The position numbers and the translations under genes were made by a program. A DNA stretch of 64,000 nt, taken from an uncultured bacterium (GTDB lineage Bacteria; Bacillota; Clostridia; Oscillospirales; Acutalibacteraceae). Under the pieces are notes generated by a model. The model saw only the letters and a list, made by a program, of their open reading frames with translations, was not told where the DNA came from and searched no databases. The DNA lies in contig CASDTH010000003.1 of NCBI GenBank assembly GCA_949283655.1, positions 1 to 64,000 on the forward strand, in the 5' to 3' direction. Positions 51,259-59,857 of the stretch are shown here, one piece after another; the stretch's first letter is position 1; the number at the start of each line of letters is the position of its first letter.

Positions 51259-52020
51259 ATGCAAAAGAAGCTTACGATGCTCTATTTCAGCCCAACCGGA
51301 AATACGCTGTGCGCTGCACAGCATCTCGCGGAGGGGCTCGCGGAGCAGGTGGAAAAAATAGACCTGTCGCTGCCGCAAACGGAGCCCTGCTCCTCTGAAA
51401 GTGATGCTCTCGTTTTGCTTGCCTCGCCGGTGTTCGGTGGCCGATTGCCTGCACTGTTCTTAGACAGACTCGCGCATTTTGCCGGCCAAAATGCTAGAGC
51501 GGTCACGGTTGTGGCGTATGGAAACCGCGCCTATGAGAATGCGCTGCTGGAGCTTAATGATGCGGCAGAGACGCATGGCTTTCAGGTGATTGCCTCCGCC
51601 GCGCTGCTTGCGGAGCACTCCATGGTGCGCGCCGTCGCATCCGGCAGGCCGGACGCGGAAGATCAGGCACAGTTGAGCACATTTGCGCGCCGCATTCTTC
51701 ACAAGCTGGAAAAAGGAGAGCTTTTGCCGCCCGCAGTGCCGGGTAACCGGCCCTACAAGCAGTGGCAGAAGATGCCTGCCGTTCCGCTAGCGTCTTCCAA
51801 CTGTATCCAATGCGGCCTGTGCGCAAAGCGGTGCCCTGCCGGTGCCATCCCTGCTGGGCGGCCCAATGAGACAGACCCTCAGCACTGCATTTTATGCATG
51901 CGTTGTGTATCGCTCTGCCCACAGAATGCCAGAGCACTACCGCCCCAGGCGGAGGAAGCCATCCGCGCCAAGCTCGCGCCTGTGGCGGGCATACGGCGAG
52001 AGAACGAGCTCTTCCTTTAA
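51259..52020 (+). CDS. EFR1-type flavodoxin/ferredoxin fusion
   Basis: 253 residues. N-terminal flavodoxin-like domain (L-Y-F-S-P-T-G-N-T-L, ~8-17; S-P-V-F-G-G-R-L-P, ~53). The C-terminal domain has two 4Fe-4S motifs: C-I-Q-C-G-L-C-A-K-R-C-P (~178-189) and C-I-L-C-M-R-C-V-S-L-C-P (~207-218). Such proteins (EFR1 family ferredoxins) transfer electrons in anaerobes; partners are unknown. ATG 51259 has GAAAGAAAGG about 9 bases upstream. Not clearly part of the preceding operon (35-base gap). Confidence 0.87.
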   Translation: MQKKLTMLYFSPTGNTLCAAQHLAEGLAEQVEKIDLSLPQTEPCSSESDALVLLASPVFGGRLPALFLDRLAHFAGQNARAVTVVAYGNRAYENALLELNDAAETHGFQVIASAALLAEHSMVRAVASGRPDAEDQAQLSTFARRILHKLEKGELLPPAVPGNRPYKQWQKMPAVPLASSNCIQCGLCAKRCPAGAIPAGRPNETDPQHCILCMRCVSLCPQNARALPPQAEEAIRAKLAPVAGIRRENELFL

Positions 52021-52127
52021 AATTTCTGTATTGTGGAAGGGCGGGATTCGGTATTCTCGGGAATGGACAGGCTGGCCGTGCAACACATCTCCCCCCCTGT
52101 AAAAGCCGGGATTTCAGCGTGTTTGCC

Positions 52128-52156
52128 TTGTCTTTTTCCGGAGATAGGTGTATAAT
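52128..52156 (+). promoter_or_regulatory. SigA-type promoter of upp
   Basis: TTGTCT (52128-52133), 17-base spacer, TATAAT (52151-52156), 32 bases before the upp start. Confidence 0.7.
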
Positions 52157-52188
52157 CGCAACGAGAAAAGCATTGGAGGTCGTTGAAT

Positions 52189-52818
52189 TTGGGAAACGTT
52201 ACAATCACCAACCATCCGCTCATCCAGCACAAGCTCACCCTTCTGCGCGATAAAAACACAGGCTCTAAGGAGTTTCGTGCGCTCGTCGGTGAGATTGCCA
52301 TGCTCATGTGCTATGAGGCCACCCGTGATCTGCCGCTGAAAGAGGTTGAGATCGAAACGCCCGTCAGTGTGGCGAAAACGCGTGTGATCTCCGGCAAGAA
52401 GCTTGCCTTTGTGCCGATCCTGCGCGCAGGCCTCGGCATGATGGATGGCGTGCTGGCGCTGGTTCCGTCGGCGCGCGTAGGGCATATCGGGCTGTATCGC
52501 GATCCGGAAACGCTCCAGCCGGTAGAATACTATTGCAAGCTGCCCACAGATATTCAGGAGCGCGAGGTGATCGTCCTTGATCCGATGCTCGCGACCGGCG
52601 GCTCCGCAATCGATGCCATTACCCAAATCAAGAAGCGCGGGCCCAAGACGATCAAGTTCATGGGCATCATCGCCGCTCCAGAGGGATTGGATGCTCTGTG
52701 TAAGGCGCATCCGGATGTGGATATCTTCTGTGCGGCGCTGGATGAAAAGCTCAACGACCATGGCTATATTTTGCCCGGCCTTGGTGATGCGGGTGACCGG
52801 ATTTTTGGCACGAAATAA
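52189..52818 (+). CDS. upp: Uracil phosphoribosyltransferase
   Basis: 209 residues from TTG 52189 (GGAGG 9 bases upstream; TTG 52183 is only 3 bases from it). N-H-P-L-I-Q-H-K-L near the start, P-I-L-R-A-G-L-G-M near 78, the PRPP motif [12 protein letters not shown] near 125 and G-L-G-D-A-G-D-R at the end are UPRTase hallmarks. It salvages uracil to UMP. An inverted repeat (52841-52867) follows, but without T tract. Confidence 0.95.
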   Translation: MGNVTITNHPLIQHKLTLLRDKNTGSKEFRALVGEIAMLMCYEATRDLPLKEVEIETPVSVAKTRVISGKKLAFVPILRAGLGMMDGVLALVPSARVGHIGLYRDPETLQPVEYYCKLPTDIQEREVIVLDPMLATGGSAIDAITQIKKRGPKTIKFMGIIAAPEGLDALCKAHPDVDIFCAALDEKLNDHGYILPGLGDAGDRIFGTK

Positions 52819-52889
52819 TCGCCTATTTGTAAGAAACAGCAGCGCGGGCGCATCGTCCTGCGCTGCTTGCGTTATAAAGGAGGAGGAGA

Positions 52890-53537
52890 ATGCTCCAAAT
52901 GGAAGGCCCGGCCTTGCCGGAGCGGCTGGTCTCTCAAATGGATATGGAAAGCATCTTGCGCCAGGCGGTTGCGGAGGAATCTGATTTGGCCGGCATCCAC
53001 TTTAAGAGTGGTATGGCGCCGGCGGAACCACTCCGGATCATTTCCCTGAAGGGCTGCCAATTTACTAGCTGCCGGTTTAGCGCCTGTAAAGGAGAGCAGC
53101 TTTATTTTTTTAACGTGCTGTTTGAGAGCTGTGATTTCTCCGGAGCCTTTTTTGACCGTTGCCTGTTTCGCCGCGTCCGCTTTGCCAATTGCAAGCTCTC
53201 CGGCGCGGCGTTTTCGGATTGCTCGTTTGAGCGGTGCACGTTTGAAAACAGCCCCGGCCGAATGCTCGCCTTCTCCAAAGTAAGCTATAAGGGCGTTTTG
53301 TTTTCCGGCTGCGACCTATCGCAGGCAAGTTGGCAGGAATCGAGGCTTGCAAAGGCTTACTTTGAAAATTGCCGGATGACAGGCGTGGAGCTGCTGCACA
53401 CGCCGCTCCAGGGGATCGACTTCACCTCTGACGAGCTGGATGGGCTGCGCGTTACCCTGCCTGATCTGCGCGGCACAATTGTTACGGCCGAGCAGGCCTG
53501 CGGCTTGGCAAGGCTGCTCGGCGTTGAAATCCGATAA
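52890..53537 (+). CDS. Cys-rich pentapeptide-repeat-like protein
   Basis: 215 residues. From ~45 to ~185 there are repeats near the pentapeptide form A/C-x-F/L-x-x, many with Cys or Phe: C-Q-F-T-S, C-R-F-S-A, C-D-F-S-G, C-L-F-R-R, C-K-L-S-G, C-S-F-E-R, C-T-F-E-N, C-D-L-S-Q. This indicates a right-handed quadrilateral beta-helix. Members lack a common function; some mimic DNA and inhibit gyrase. AGGAGGAG lies 4-6 bases before the ATG. Followed by DUF1653 after 18 bases. Confidence 0.75.
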   Translation: MLQMEGPALPERLVSQMDMESILRQAVAEESDLAGIHFKSGMAPAEPLRIISLKGCQFTSCRFSACKGEQLYFFNVLFESCDFSGAFFDRCLFRRVRFANCKLSGAAFSDCSFERCTFENSPGRMLAFSKVSYKGVLFSGCDLSQASWQESRLAKAYFENCRMTGVELLHTPLQGIDFTSDELDGLRVTLPDLRGTIVTAEQACGLARLLGVEIR

Positions 53538-53555
53538 ACCAGAGAGGAGAGGCAT

Positions 53556-53780
53556 ATGGAAATCCGGCCCGGAAGATACCGTCACTTTAAGGGCGGAGAA
53601 TACCGTGTAATCGGCTTGGCGACGCATTCTGAAACCGGCGAGCAACTGGTGATCTATCAGGCGCTCTATGAGGCGAAGAGGCTCTGGGCCCGCCCGGCGG
53701 AAATGTGGGCGCAGAATGTGGCGGTCAATGGCCGCACCGTGCCTCGGTTTACCTATTTGGGAGAGGAGGAGGAAGGGTGA
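53556..53780 (+). CDS. DUF1653 protein
   Basis: 74 residues. G-R-Y-R-H-F-K-G-G-E-Y-R-V-I-G-L-A-T-H-S-E-T-G-E near the start and A-R-P-A-E-M-W near 47 match DUF1653, a small family of unknown function (Y-R-H-F-K-G-x-x-Y motif). RBS GAGAGG about 7 bases upstream. The TGA stop overlaps the GTG start of the next gene. Confidence 0.87.
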   Translation: MEIRPGRYRHFKGGEYRVIGLATHSETGEQLVIYQALYEAKRLWARPAEMWAQNVAVNGRTVPRFTYLGEEEEG

Positions 53781-54130
53781 ATCTGCAAATTTTCGGCAAG
53801 ACCAAATGCTTTGATACTAAAAAAGCGGAGCGCTTTTTCAAAGAACGCGGCATCCAATATCAGTTTGTTGATTTGGCAAAATACGGTATGAGCAAGGGGG
53901 AGCTTGAGCGCGTGAAAGCGGCCGTCGGAGGCCTTGCGCCGCTGATCGACGCACAGTCTAAAGACCCGGACGCACTCGTGCTGCGCTATCTCGCAAGCGA
54001 CGAGGCAAAGCAGGAAAAAATGCTGGAAAACCCGAAGCTTATCAAAACACCGGTTGTGCGTGATGGCAAGCGGGTCACCGTCGGTTACTGCCCGGAGATC
54101 TGGAAGCAATGGATTGACGCGGAGAAGTGA
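53777..54130 (+). CDS. ArsC/Spx-family thioredoxin-fold protein
   Basis: 117 residues from GTG 53777, overlapping the previous stop by 3 bases. T-K-C-F-D-T-K-K-A-E-R-F-F near residue 8 and K-T-P-V-V-R-D-G-K near 92 are the ArsC/Spx signatures. Only one Cys of the C-x-x-C position is present (C-F-D-T), so it is not a typical Spx redox switch; ArsC enzymes use a lone Cys with glutathione or mycothiol. Function in arsenate reduction or in transcription is undetermined. Confidence 0.8.
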   Translation: MNLQIFGKTKCFDTKKAERFFKERGIQYQFVDLAKYGMSKGELERVKAAVGGLAPLIDAQSKDPDALVLRYLASDEAKQEKMLENPKLIKTPVVRDGKRVTVGYCPEIWKQWIDAEK

Positions 54131-54205
54131 TCTTTTTAGAGAAACGCTGCAATCGTTTTTCATGAGCCTTCGGGGATAAAGCCATATCAATTCAGGAGGG
54201 GTAAG

Positions 54206-54511
54206 GTGGAAAGATTTTATAAAATGGCAGAAGCCTCAAATAAGCGATTCCCCAAAGGAGTGTAGCCCTATCAAATGGCAACAAGGTTACTGGAAGAATG
54301 CGGTGAAGTTGCAGCGGAAATTAACCTTTGGGAAGACTCTGGAATCAAGCGGAAAAAATACGGAGAGCCCCAAAAAGAGGTTATTGCGAATGAGATCAGG
54401 CAGTCAATCGTGGAACTGTTAAAAATTGCAATGTATTATGGGGTAGAAAAAGAATTGGAACAGTCCATTGAGGATTCCTTAAAGCGCTCCAGAGCAGAAG
54501 GCCTCATTTGA
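54206..54511 (+). pseudogene. MazG-like nucleotide pyrophosphohydrolase, amber stop at codon 20
   Basis: AGGAGGGG at 54194 precedes GTG 54206. The frame V-E-R-F-Y-K-M-A-E-A-S-N-K-R-F-P-K-G-V ends at TAG 54263-54265. It then continues in the same frame as P-Y-Q-M-A-T-R-L-L-E-E-C-G-E-V-A-A-E-I to 54511. The L-L-E-E-C-G-E-V-A-A-E and the later N-E-I-R-Q-S-I-V-E motifs resemble the MazG E-E-x-x-E / E-x-x-D helices, though the second pair reads E-x-x-Q. A Glu or Gln codon (GAG/CAG) at TAG would restore ~101 residues. Internal start at 54275 lacks a strong RBS. It may be a broken gene, or translated by readthrough. Confidence 0.65.
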
Positions 54512-54529
54512 TGCCGTTCCGTCACACAA

Positions 54530-54577
54530 GCACCCCCTTCCCCGCCTGGATGGCTCCGGTAGGGAAGGGGGTGTTGT
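54530..54577. repeat. GC-rich inverted repeat
   Basis: CACCCCCTTCCC (54530-54541) pairs with GGGAAGGGGGTG (54563-54574) around a 21-base loop. Neither strand shows a T tract, so it may only weakly end the convergent transcripts of the MazG-like and surface protein genes. Confidence 0.6.
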
Positions 54578-54599
54578 GGTTTACAATCTGCACATTTTT

Positions 54600-56216
54600 T
54601 TACGATGCTACCGGTTGTTTCTTCCGGCGGCATAGAAGGGCTGCACCGGCAGCGGCCACTGCCGCAAGCAAAGCGGCAGGGAACGCTTCTCCACCCGTTG
54701 CCGGATTCTCAATCGGGCTGGTTTCAGTTTCCTCCTTGGGTGGATTTGTAGGCTCCTGTGTGCCATCGCCCGGTGTGGAGCTGTCGCCCTCTTCCGGACT
54801 GGTTTCTTCCTCCTCGCCGGTGCCAGGCTCGGACGGGGTGGAAGGCTCCTCAGGTTCCGGCTCCTGCGGCGCTAGCAGTTCAATGAGCAGGATTGGCAAC
54901 GCATCCTTTTCGCTCAGCCCATTCAGTACCTGCTCAATGACGGGGAGCGCTTCTTCCGCGCCCTCCATCGAGCCAATCAGCCGCTCAATCTCCGCACGGT
55001 TTCGCGTCAAAACCTCCTGCGCATAGCGTAGCAGCGTTATAAACACGGCGGGCTGATCCGCCTTGACGGATTGCCGGTGGGTATATCCGGCCGCCATGGT
55101 CGGGATGGTCTCCAACTCGCCGAGGGAGGCAAGCAGCGCCCAATCCACTTCCGGCAGTGTCAGTGAAATGCTCTGCCCATCTATTTCAAGATGCTGCAGC
55201 GCACCCTGTGCAAGGCCGAAGAGCCCCTCCAGGCTTAAATAGGGTGCGGTCGCATCCTCCAGGCCGAAGCCGATGGAGCGGCAGACCTCCCGGATTGCCT
55301 GAAATACTGCGTCAGAATCATAGACCAGCTGTGGGAGCTTTTGCGTGAGCATATTGACCGGCGCATCCAAAAACGCATCGATCAACAGAAGCAGGGGAGC
55401 GAGCGCAAGCTTCAGGTAGGCGTCGTGGTGTCCGGTGGCGTCAATTGCCTGCTGCGCCTGCTCCGTATAGGCGGCGCTGGTGGGCGCATCCGTAATCCCA
55501 AGTGCTTCATAGATAGGGATGAAAAGCTTCTCATAGAGCCCATAGTGCACAACTCCTTCGTCATCCGTTGTGTTCGCAAAGGAAATGTCAATGCCGATCA
55601 GGCTCAGAATGGGGGAGCCTAAAAGCAAGTTCGTCACAGGGCGTAATCCCGCGATGACGGTATCCACAAAGCCCTCCAAATCTCCGTTTGAAAAGCCCCA
55701 GTTAACCGTAGAGAGTTCCGCTGTCTGCCAGGTCAGCCCCGTTGCGGCAAGCGCTTGCTTAGCATTGGTATATTGCTCCTCCGTCAGGTGGGCGGCAACG
55801 TTCGCCGGGGTTAGCTGATTTTTGATTGCCTGGCTCAGGCTGGGCTGGCTGGAGAGTGCCTGATCCAGCAGCGATTCCAGCTCGATATAGAGGGCGGCGA
55901 TGGCCTGCCCGGCCATTTCGTTGGTTGCAAATTGGCCTTTGACAGCATTTTTGAGGCTGCCGGCCTGCTCTACTTCCGGCAGTAAAAGCTTCAGGATTTC
56001 AAGCAGGGCCGGGTCGCTCTGCTGGAGCGCCTGAAGCGCCTGCTGCTGCGTAATGCCCTCCGGGTAAGAGATCGCACCCGGCGTAAAGGGCTTGGCGAGC
56101 GGTTTCACATTGGCTTCCCCGGATCCGGCGGCGGATGCCGCCAGCGCAAACGAAGCCGTAGAAAACGCCAGCATGAGTGACAGCACAATTGCAAGCAGTT
56201 TATGAATGATTCGCAA
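54600..56216 (-). CDS. Sortase-anchored surface protein ending NPATG
   Basis: 538 residues. Signal peptide at 1-26 (M-R-I-I-H-K, hydrophobic core, A-L-A-A). The body (~30-440) is helical, low in Cys, and has no domain I recognise. A Glu/Pro/Thr/Ser-rich wall-spanning linker (~440-500) leads to N-P-A-T-G near 507, then a hydrophobic helix and R-R-K-K: a cell-wall sorting signal, with Asn instead of the Leu of LPxTG. Sortase-type cleavage between Thr and Gly would anchor it. No sortase gene in the window. RBS GGAGG 8 bases before the ATG. Confidence 0.8.
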   Translation of the reverse strand: MRIIHKLLAIVLSLMLAFSTASFALAASAAGSGEANVKPLAKPFTPGAISYPEGITQQQALQALQQSDPALLEILKLLLPEVEQAGSLKNAVKGQFATNEMAGQAIAALYIELESLLDQALSSQPSLSQAIKNQLTPANVAAHLTEEQYTNAKQALAATGLTWQTAELSTVNWGFSNGDLEGFVDTVIAGLRPVTNLLLGSPILSLIGIDISFANTTDDEGVVHYGLYEKLFIPIYEALGITDAPTSAAYTEQAQQAIDATGHHDAYLKLALAPLLLLIDAFLDAPVNMLTQKLPQLVYDSDAVFQAIREVCRSIGFGLEDATAPYLSLEGLFGLAQGALQHLEIDGQSISLTLPEVDWALLASLGELETIPTMAAGYTHRQSVKADQPAVFITLLRYAQEVLTRNRAEIERLIGSMEGAEEALPVIEQVLNGLSEKDALPILLIELLAPQEPEPEEPSTPSEPGTGEEEETSPEEGDSSTPGDGTQEPTNPPKEETETSPIENPATGGEAFPAALLAAVAAAGAALLCRRKKQPVAS

Positions 56217-56607
56217 ATTGGTTCCTCCTGTATTGAAATGATAAATGCTTCTGTCAAAAATAAATCATGTCGTGGTGGAAAGCCTCCCTTCTGATGCAAC
56301 AATTATGATCCGCCGCGTAAGCGTCGGATTACGTCTTTATGCTATCATATCTGTATAATAAGGTCAAACAAATCACGAAATGTTTTCAAAATATTTATGA
56401 TATTGGAAAAATATTTATAATGAATCGAAAAGAAGCAAAAAGGAGAGCCGTTTAGAAGAATTTATCGTAATTTTACATAGCTCATGGGCTGGAATACTTG
56501 CATTGTGGTTTTTGCAAGTGTATAATTATATTGTTTGTACCCTGTATGCTTGGCGCTCAGATGGTCGCGCTGCAATCGCATTTTCAAGAATATTGGGAGG
56601 GCTTACA
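56217..56607. other. Leader region upstream of the synthetase gene
   Basis: About 390 AT-rich bases between the divergent surface protein gene and the synthetase. It holds the promoter at 56498-56526 giving a ~75-base leader. No T-box (G-G-T-G-G-N-A-C-C-G-C-G type) sequence was found, unlike many Clostridial aminoacyl-tRNA synthetase genes. Confidence 0.65.
56498..56526 (+). promoter_or_regulatory. SigA-type promoter of the synthetase gene
   Basis: TTGCAT (56498-56503), 17-base spacer, TATAAT (56521-56526). It excludes starts upstream of about 56533. Confidence 0.75.
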
Positions 56608-59600
56608 TTGGCAGAGTCAGAAAAAAACAGCTTTGTTGAGCTGGAGCACGACGTGATGCGGTTTTGGGAGGAAAACGACTGCTTTCACAAACTGCGTGAA
56701 AAAAACCGCGGGCATGAAATGTTCCGCTTTTTAGACGGCCCGATCACCGCGAATAACCCTATGGGGATCCACCATGCCTGGGGGCGCACGCTGAAGGATA
56801 CGTTTATCCGTTATAAGGGGATGCGCGGTTACGATTGCCGTTATCAAAACGGCTTTGACGCACAGGGCCTCTGGGTGGAGGTCGAGGTAGAAAAGGAGCT
56901 CGGCTTCCAGACCAAAAAGGATATCGAGGCCTACGGGATGGATCAGTTCACCCATAAATGCGTGGAGCGCGTGAAAAAATTCTCTGGCATTATCACAGAG
57001 CAATCCAAGCGGTTGGGGCAGTGGATGGATTGGGAGAACTCTTACTTCACCCACACCGATCAAAACATCGGCGGCATCTGGCACTTCTTAAAGACCTGCC
57101 ATGAAAATGGCTGGATTGAGCGGGAATATAAGCCGATGCCTTGGTGCCCGCGCTGCGGCACCTCGCTTTCCGAGCATGAGATGACCGGCTCCTATAAGCT
57201 GATGAAGCATAAATCCGTTTTCTTCAAGCTGCCGGTTGTGGGTCGCGATTTCAAGATGCTTGCCTGGACGACAACGCCCTGGACGCTCTCAGCCAACGTA
57301 GCCCTGGCCGTTAATCCAGACATTGACTATGTGGAAGTAAAGGTCAAAAGTGACGAGCAGCCGCTTGTGCTTGCGAAAAACGCGATCAAATATCTGGGCG
57401 AGGATAAGGTTGAAGTGCTGCGTGCCTTCAAGGGTGAGGAGCTGGTAGGCCTTCAGTTTGAAACCTGCTTCCCTGAGTTTGAGGCACAGCAGGGCGTGGC
57501 ACATGATGTCGTTGCGTGGGAGGATGTCGCAGCTGATGAGGGCACCGGTATCGTTCATATCGCGCCGGGCTGCGGCGTGGAGGACTTTGAGCTTGGCCTG
57601 CGGCTTGGTCTTGCGCAGATTATGCCCGTGGATGATATGGGCATCTTTCTGGAGAAATTCGGCTGGATGACGGGCAAAAACAGCCATGACGTTGCTGATG
57701 AGGTGTTTGAGCACCTCAAGCAGGCCGGCAAGCTATATCAAGTGATGGAGTATGAGCACAGCTACCCCGTCTGCTGGCGCTGCAAATCCGAGGTCATTTT
57801 CCGATTGGTGCCTGCCTGGTATATCCGCACGGAGGAGCTCAAGCCCCGCCTGATTGCAGCTGCTCAAAAGGTGAAGTGGGAGCCCGCCTCCAACGGCAAG
57901 CGGATGCAGGATTGGCTTAACAATATGGGCGATTGGAACATCTCCCGTAAGCGTTATTACGGGATGCCGCTCCCGTTTTATCCCTGTGAGCACTGCGGCC
58001 ATCTGACAGTGATCGGCTCCAAGGCCGAATTGCGGGCCATGAGTACCGACCCGTCGGCGGTAGACGCGCTGCCGGAGTTGCATAGGCCCTGGATTGACGG
58101 CATTCAAATTAAATGCCCGGAGTGCGGCCATGAGGTTGCTCGCATCAGTGAAATTGGCGATGTGTGGCTGGATGCCGGTATCGTTCCGTTCTCCACGCTG
58201 GGCTATTTTGAAGATAAAGAGGCATGGCGCAGGAATTACCCGGCAGAGTGGATCACAGAAATGCGTGAGCAGGTGCGGCTGTGGTTCTATTCTATGCTCT
58301 TTATGAGTGTTGTGCTGGAGGATCGCGCGCCCTATGAGCGCGTACTCTCCTATAACACCGTCGTTGCGGAGGATGGCTCCAAATTCTCCAAGACCGGCTT
58401 TATGATCAAATTTGACGAGGCGGCGGAAAAGATCGGCGCCGATACAATCCGTTATATGTATGCCGGCGCACCGGTGGCCAATGATGTGCGTTTCGGCTAC
58501 AACTTGGGCGATGAAGCGCGCCGTAAGCTGCTCTCCTTCTGGAATATTTTTACGTTTTTCAACACCTATGCGCAGATCGATCATCCTGTGTTGGAAGGGT
58601 ATACGCCCGATTTCAGTCAGCTGACGCCTACAGACCGCTGGCTTGTGCTGCGCACAAATGAGTTCATTCAGCGGGCAACCGAGGTGATGGATGATTATAA
58701 AACCTATCTGCTCGTCAAGGAGTTTGAAATCTTTGTAGACGATATTTCCAACTGGTATATTCGCACCAACCGCCGCCGCTTCTGGAAAACGGAGGACGAG
58801 GCGGATAAGATGGTGGCCTATTGGACGCTGTTTTACGCACTGAACACCTGTGTGCAGGTGATGTCTCCCATTATTCCGTTCATGACGGAGCATATCTGGC
58901 AGGATCTCACCCGTAAGGTGTTGCCAAATGCGCCCATCAGTGTGCATCTGAGCGACTGGCCGCAGCCGGTCGAGGGTATTGTAGATGATGGAGTTATAGA
59001 GCAAACACAGCGTGCTCGCACCGTTATCGCCACGGCGATGCGATTGCGCAACGAGCAGCAGCTCAAGGTTCGCCAGCCGCTGCAAAAGCTGTATGTCTGC
59101 TGCGGTGAGGCAGAGGCAGAGCAGATTCGTGTGTTCGAGCGCAATGTACTGGATGAGCTTAATGTCAAGGAACTTGTCTATATTCAGGATTTCAACGTGC
59201 TGGAGGATGCGTATCTGGGTGTAAACTTCAAAGCTGCCGGCGCTGTGCTCAAACAAAACGTCAACAAAATGAAGCAGACGTTGGAAACCGCCTCCGCTGA
59301 AGAGATGCAGGCTATGGTAGCTGCCTTTGATGCAGGCGAAAAGATTGCCGTACCGGGTTGGGACGGGGCGTTTGATCCTTCTCTCTTCCTGCGCCAGGCA
59401 AAGACCAAGGCGGGCATCGTCTCCGCTGAGTGTGGCGAGGGCATGGTAATCGCTTTGGATACCGTTTTGACCGATGCCCTGCGCGCAGAGGGTGCCGTGC
59501 GCGATATCATCCGCCAGTGTCAGCTGCTGCGCAAGGAAGCAGGTTATCAGGTGGAGCAGCACATCAAGGCTTCCATTGTGACGGGCAGCGCATTCCTTGC

Positions 59601-59742
59601 CAGCGCTTTGGATGCGCAAAAAGCGCATATCGCCGCCGAGTTGCTTGCGGATGAACTCACTTTTGCGTCGTTAGAAGCGCATGACCTGGCAAAGAGCATC
59701 ACCGTCGGTGAGGATACAGTGACGATTGCCGTGCAAAAATAG
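56608..59742 (+). CDS. Divergent class I aminoacyl-tRNA synthetase (IleRS-like)
   Basis: 1044 residues from TTG 56608 (GGGAGGG about 6 bases upstream). The HIGH position reads G-I-H-H-A-W-G (H55-H56-A57-W58) and the KMSKS position K-F-S-K-T (592-596). Editing-domain-like W-T-T-T-P-W-T-L near 220 and zinc-type C-P-R-C (~175), C-E-H-C and C-P-E-C pairs are present. The C-terminal anticodon-binding region has R-T-N-R-R-R-F-W (~715). Architecture and length fit IleRS. The signatures are far from the usual H-I-G-H and K-M-S-K-S. The amino acid is not proven. The gene has its own SigA-type promoter and no T-box. Confidence 0.8.
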   Translation: MAESEKNSFVELEHDVMRFWEENDCFHKLREKNRGHEMFRFLDGPITANNPMGIHHAWGRTLKDTFIRYKGMRGYDCRYQNGFDAQGLWVEVEVEKELGFQTKKDIEAYGMDQFTHKCVERVKKFSGIITEQSKRLGQWMDWENSYFTHTDQNIGGIWHFLKTCHENGWIEREYKPMPWCPRCGTSLSEHEMTGSYKLMKHKSVFFKLPVVGRDFKMLAWTTTPWTLSANVALAVNPDIDYVEVKVKSDEQPLVLAKNAIKYLGEDKVEVLRAFKGEELVGLQFETCFPEFEAQQGVAHDVVAWEDVAADEGTGIVHIAPGCGVEDFELGLRLGLAQIMPVDDMGIFLEKFGWMTGKNSHDVADEVFEHLKQAGKLYQVMEYEHSYPVCWRCKSEVIFRLVPAWYIRTEELKPRLIAAAQKVKWEPASNGKRMQDWLNNMGDWNISRKRYYGMPLPFYPCEHCGHLTVIGSKAELRAMSTDPSAVDALPELHRPWIDGIQIKCPECGHEVARISEIGDVWLDAGIVPFSTLGYFEDKEAWRRNYPAEWITEMREQVRLWFYSMLFMSVVLEDRAPYERVLSYNTVVAEDGSKFSKTGFMIKFDEAAEKIGADTIRYMYAGAPVANDVRFGYNLGDEARRKLLSFWNIFTFFNTYAQIDHPVLEGYTPDFSQLTPTDRWLVLRTNEFIQRATEVMDDYKTYLLVKEFEIFVDDISNWYIRTNRRRFWKTEDEADKMVAYWTLFYALNTCVQVMSPIIPFMTEHIWQDLTRKVLPNAPISVHLSDWPQPVEGIVDDGVIEQTQRARTVIATAMRLRNEQQLKVRQPLQKLYVCCGEAEAEQIRVFERNVLDELNVKELVYIQDFNVLEDAYLGVNFKAAGAVLKQNVNKMKQTLETASAEEMQAMVAAFDAGEKIAVPGWDGAFDPSLFLRQAKTKAGIVSAECGEGMVIALDTVLTDALRAEGAVRDIIRQCQLLRKEAGYQVEQHIKASIVTGSAFLASALDAQKAHIAAELLADELTFASLEAHDLAKSITVGEDTVTIAVQK

Positions 59743-59757
59743 TCCATCTGGATACAA

Positions 59758-59814
59758 AAGAATCAAAAGAAAGCCCGCCGCAGAGAGATTCAAAAGTCTC
59801 GCTGCGGCGGGCTT
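59758..59814 (-). terminator. Terminator of the KamA-like gene (and perhaps the synthetase)
   Basis: AAGCCCGCCGCAG (59771-59783) pairs with CTGCGGCGGGCTT (59802-59814), with an inner GAGA/TCTC stem. On the minus strand a T-rich TTTCTTTTG follows; the plus strand has no T tract. Confidence 0.75.
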
Positions 59815-59857
59815 CAATATCATCTGCCCTGGTGTCTGATGTCTAACATTTGAAATC

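Noticed and set aside
54530-54577. Rho-independent terminator at the GC-rich repeat
   Set aside because: The stem is strong but no T tract follows on either strand, so it was listed only as a repeat.
56217-56607. T-box riboswitch upstream of the synthetase gene
   Set aside because: I looked for the conserved G-G-T-G-G-x-A-C-C-G-C-G stretch and for a terminator after it. Neither is present.
57733-59628. 631-codon open frame on the minus strand opposite the synthetase gene
   Set aside because: It mirrors the codon pattern of the real gene on the other strand, has no recognisable motif and no RBS.
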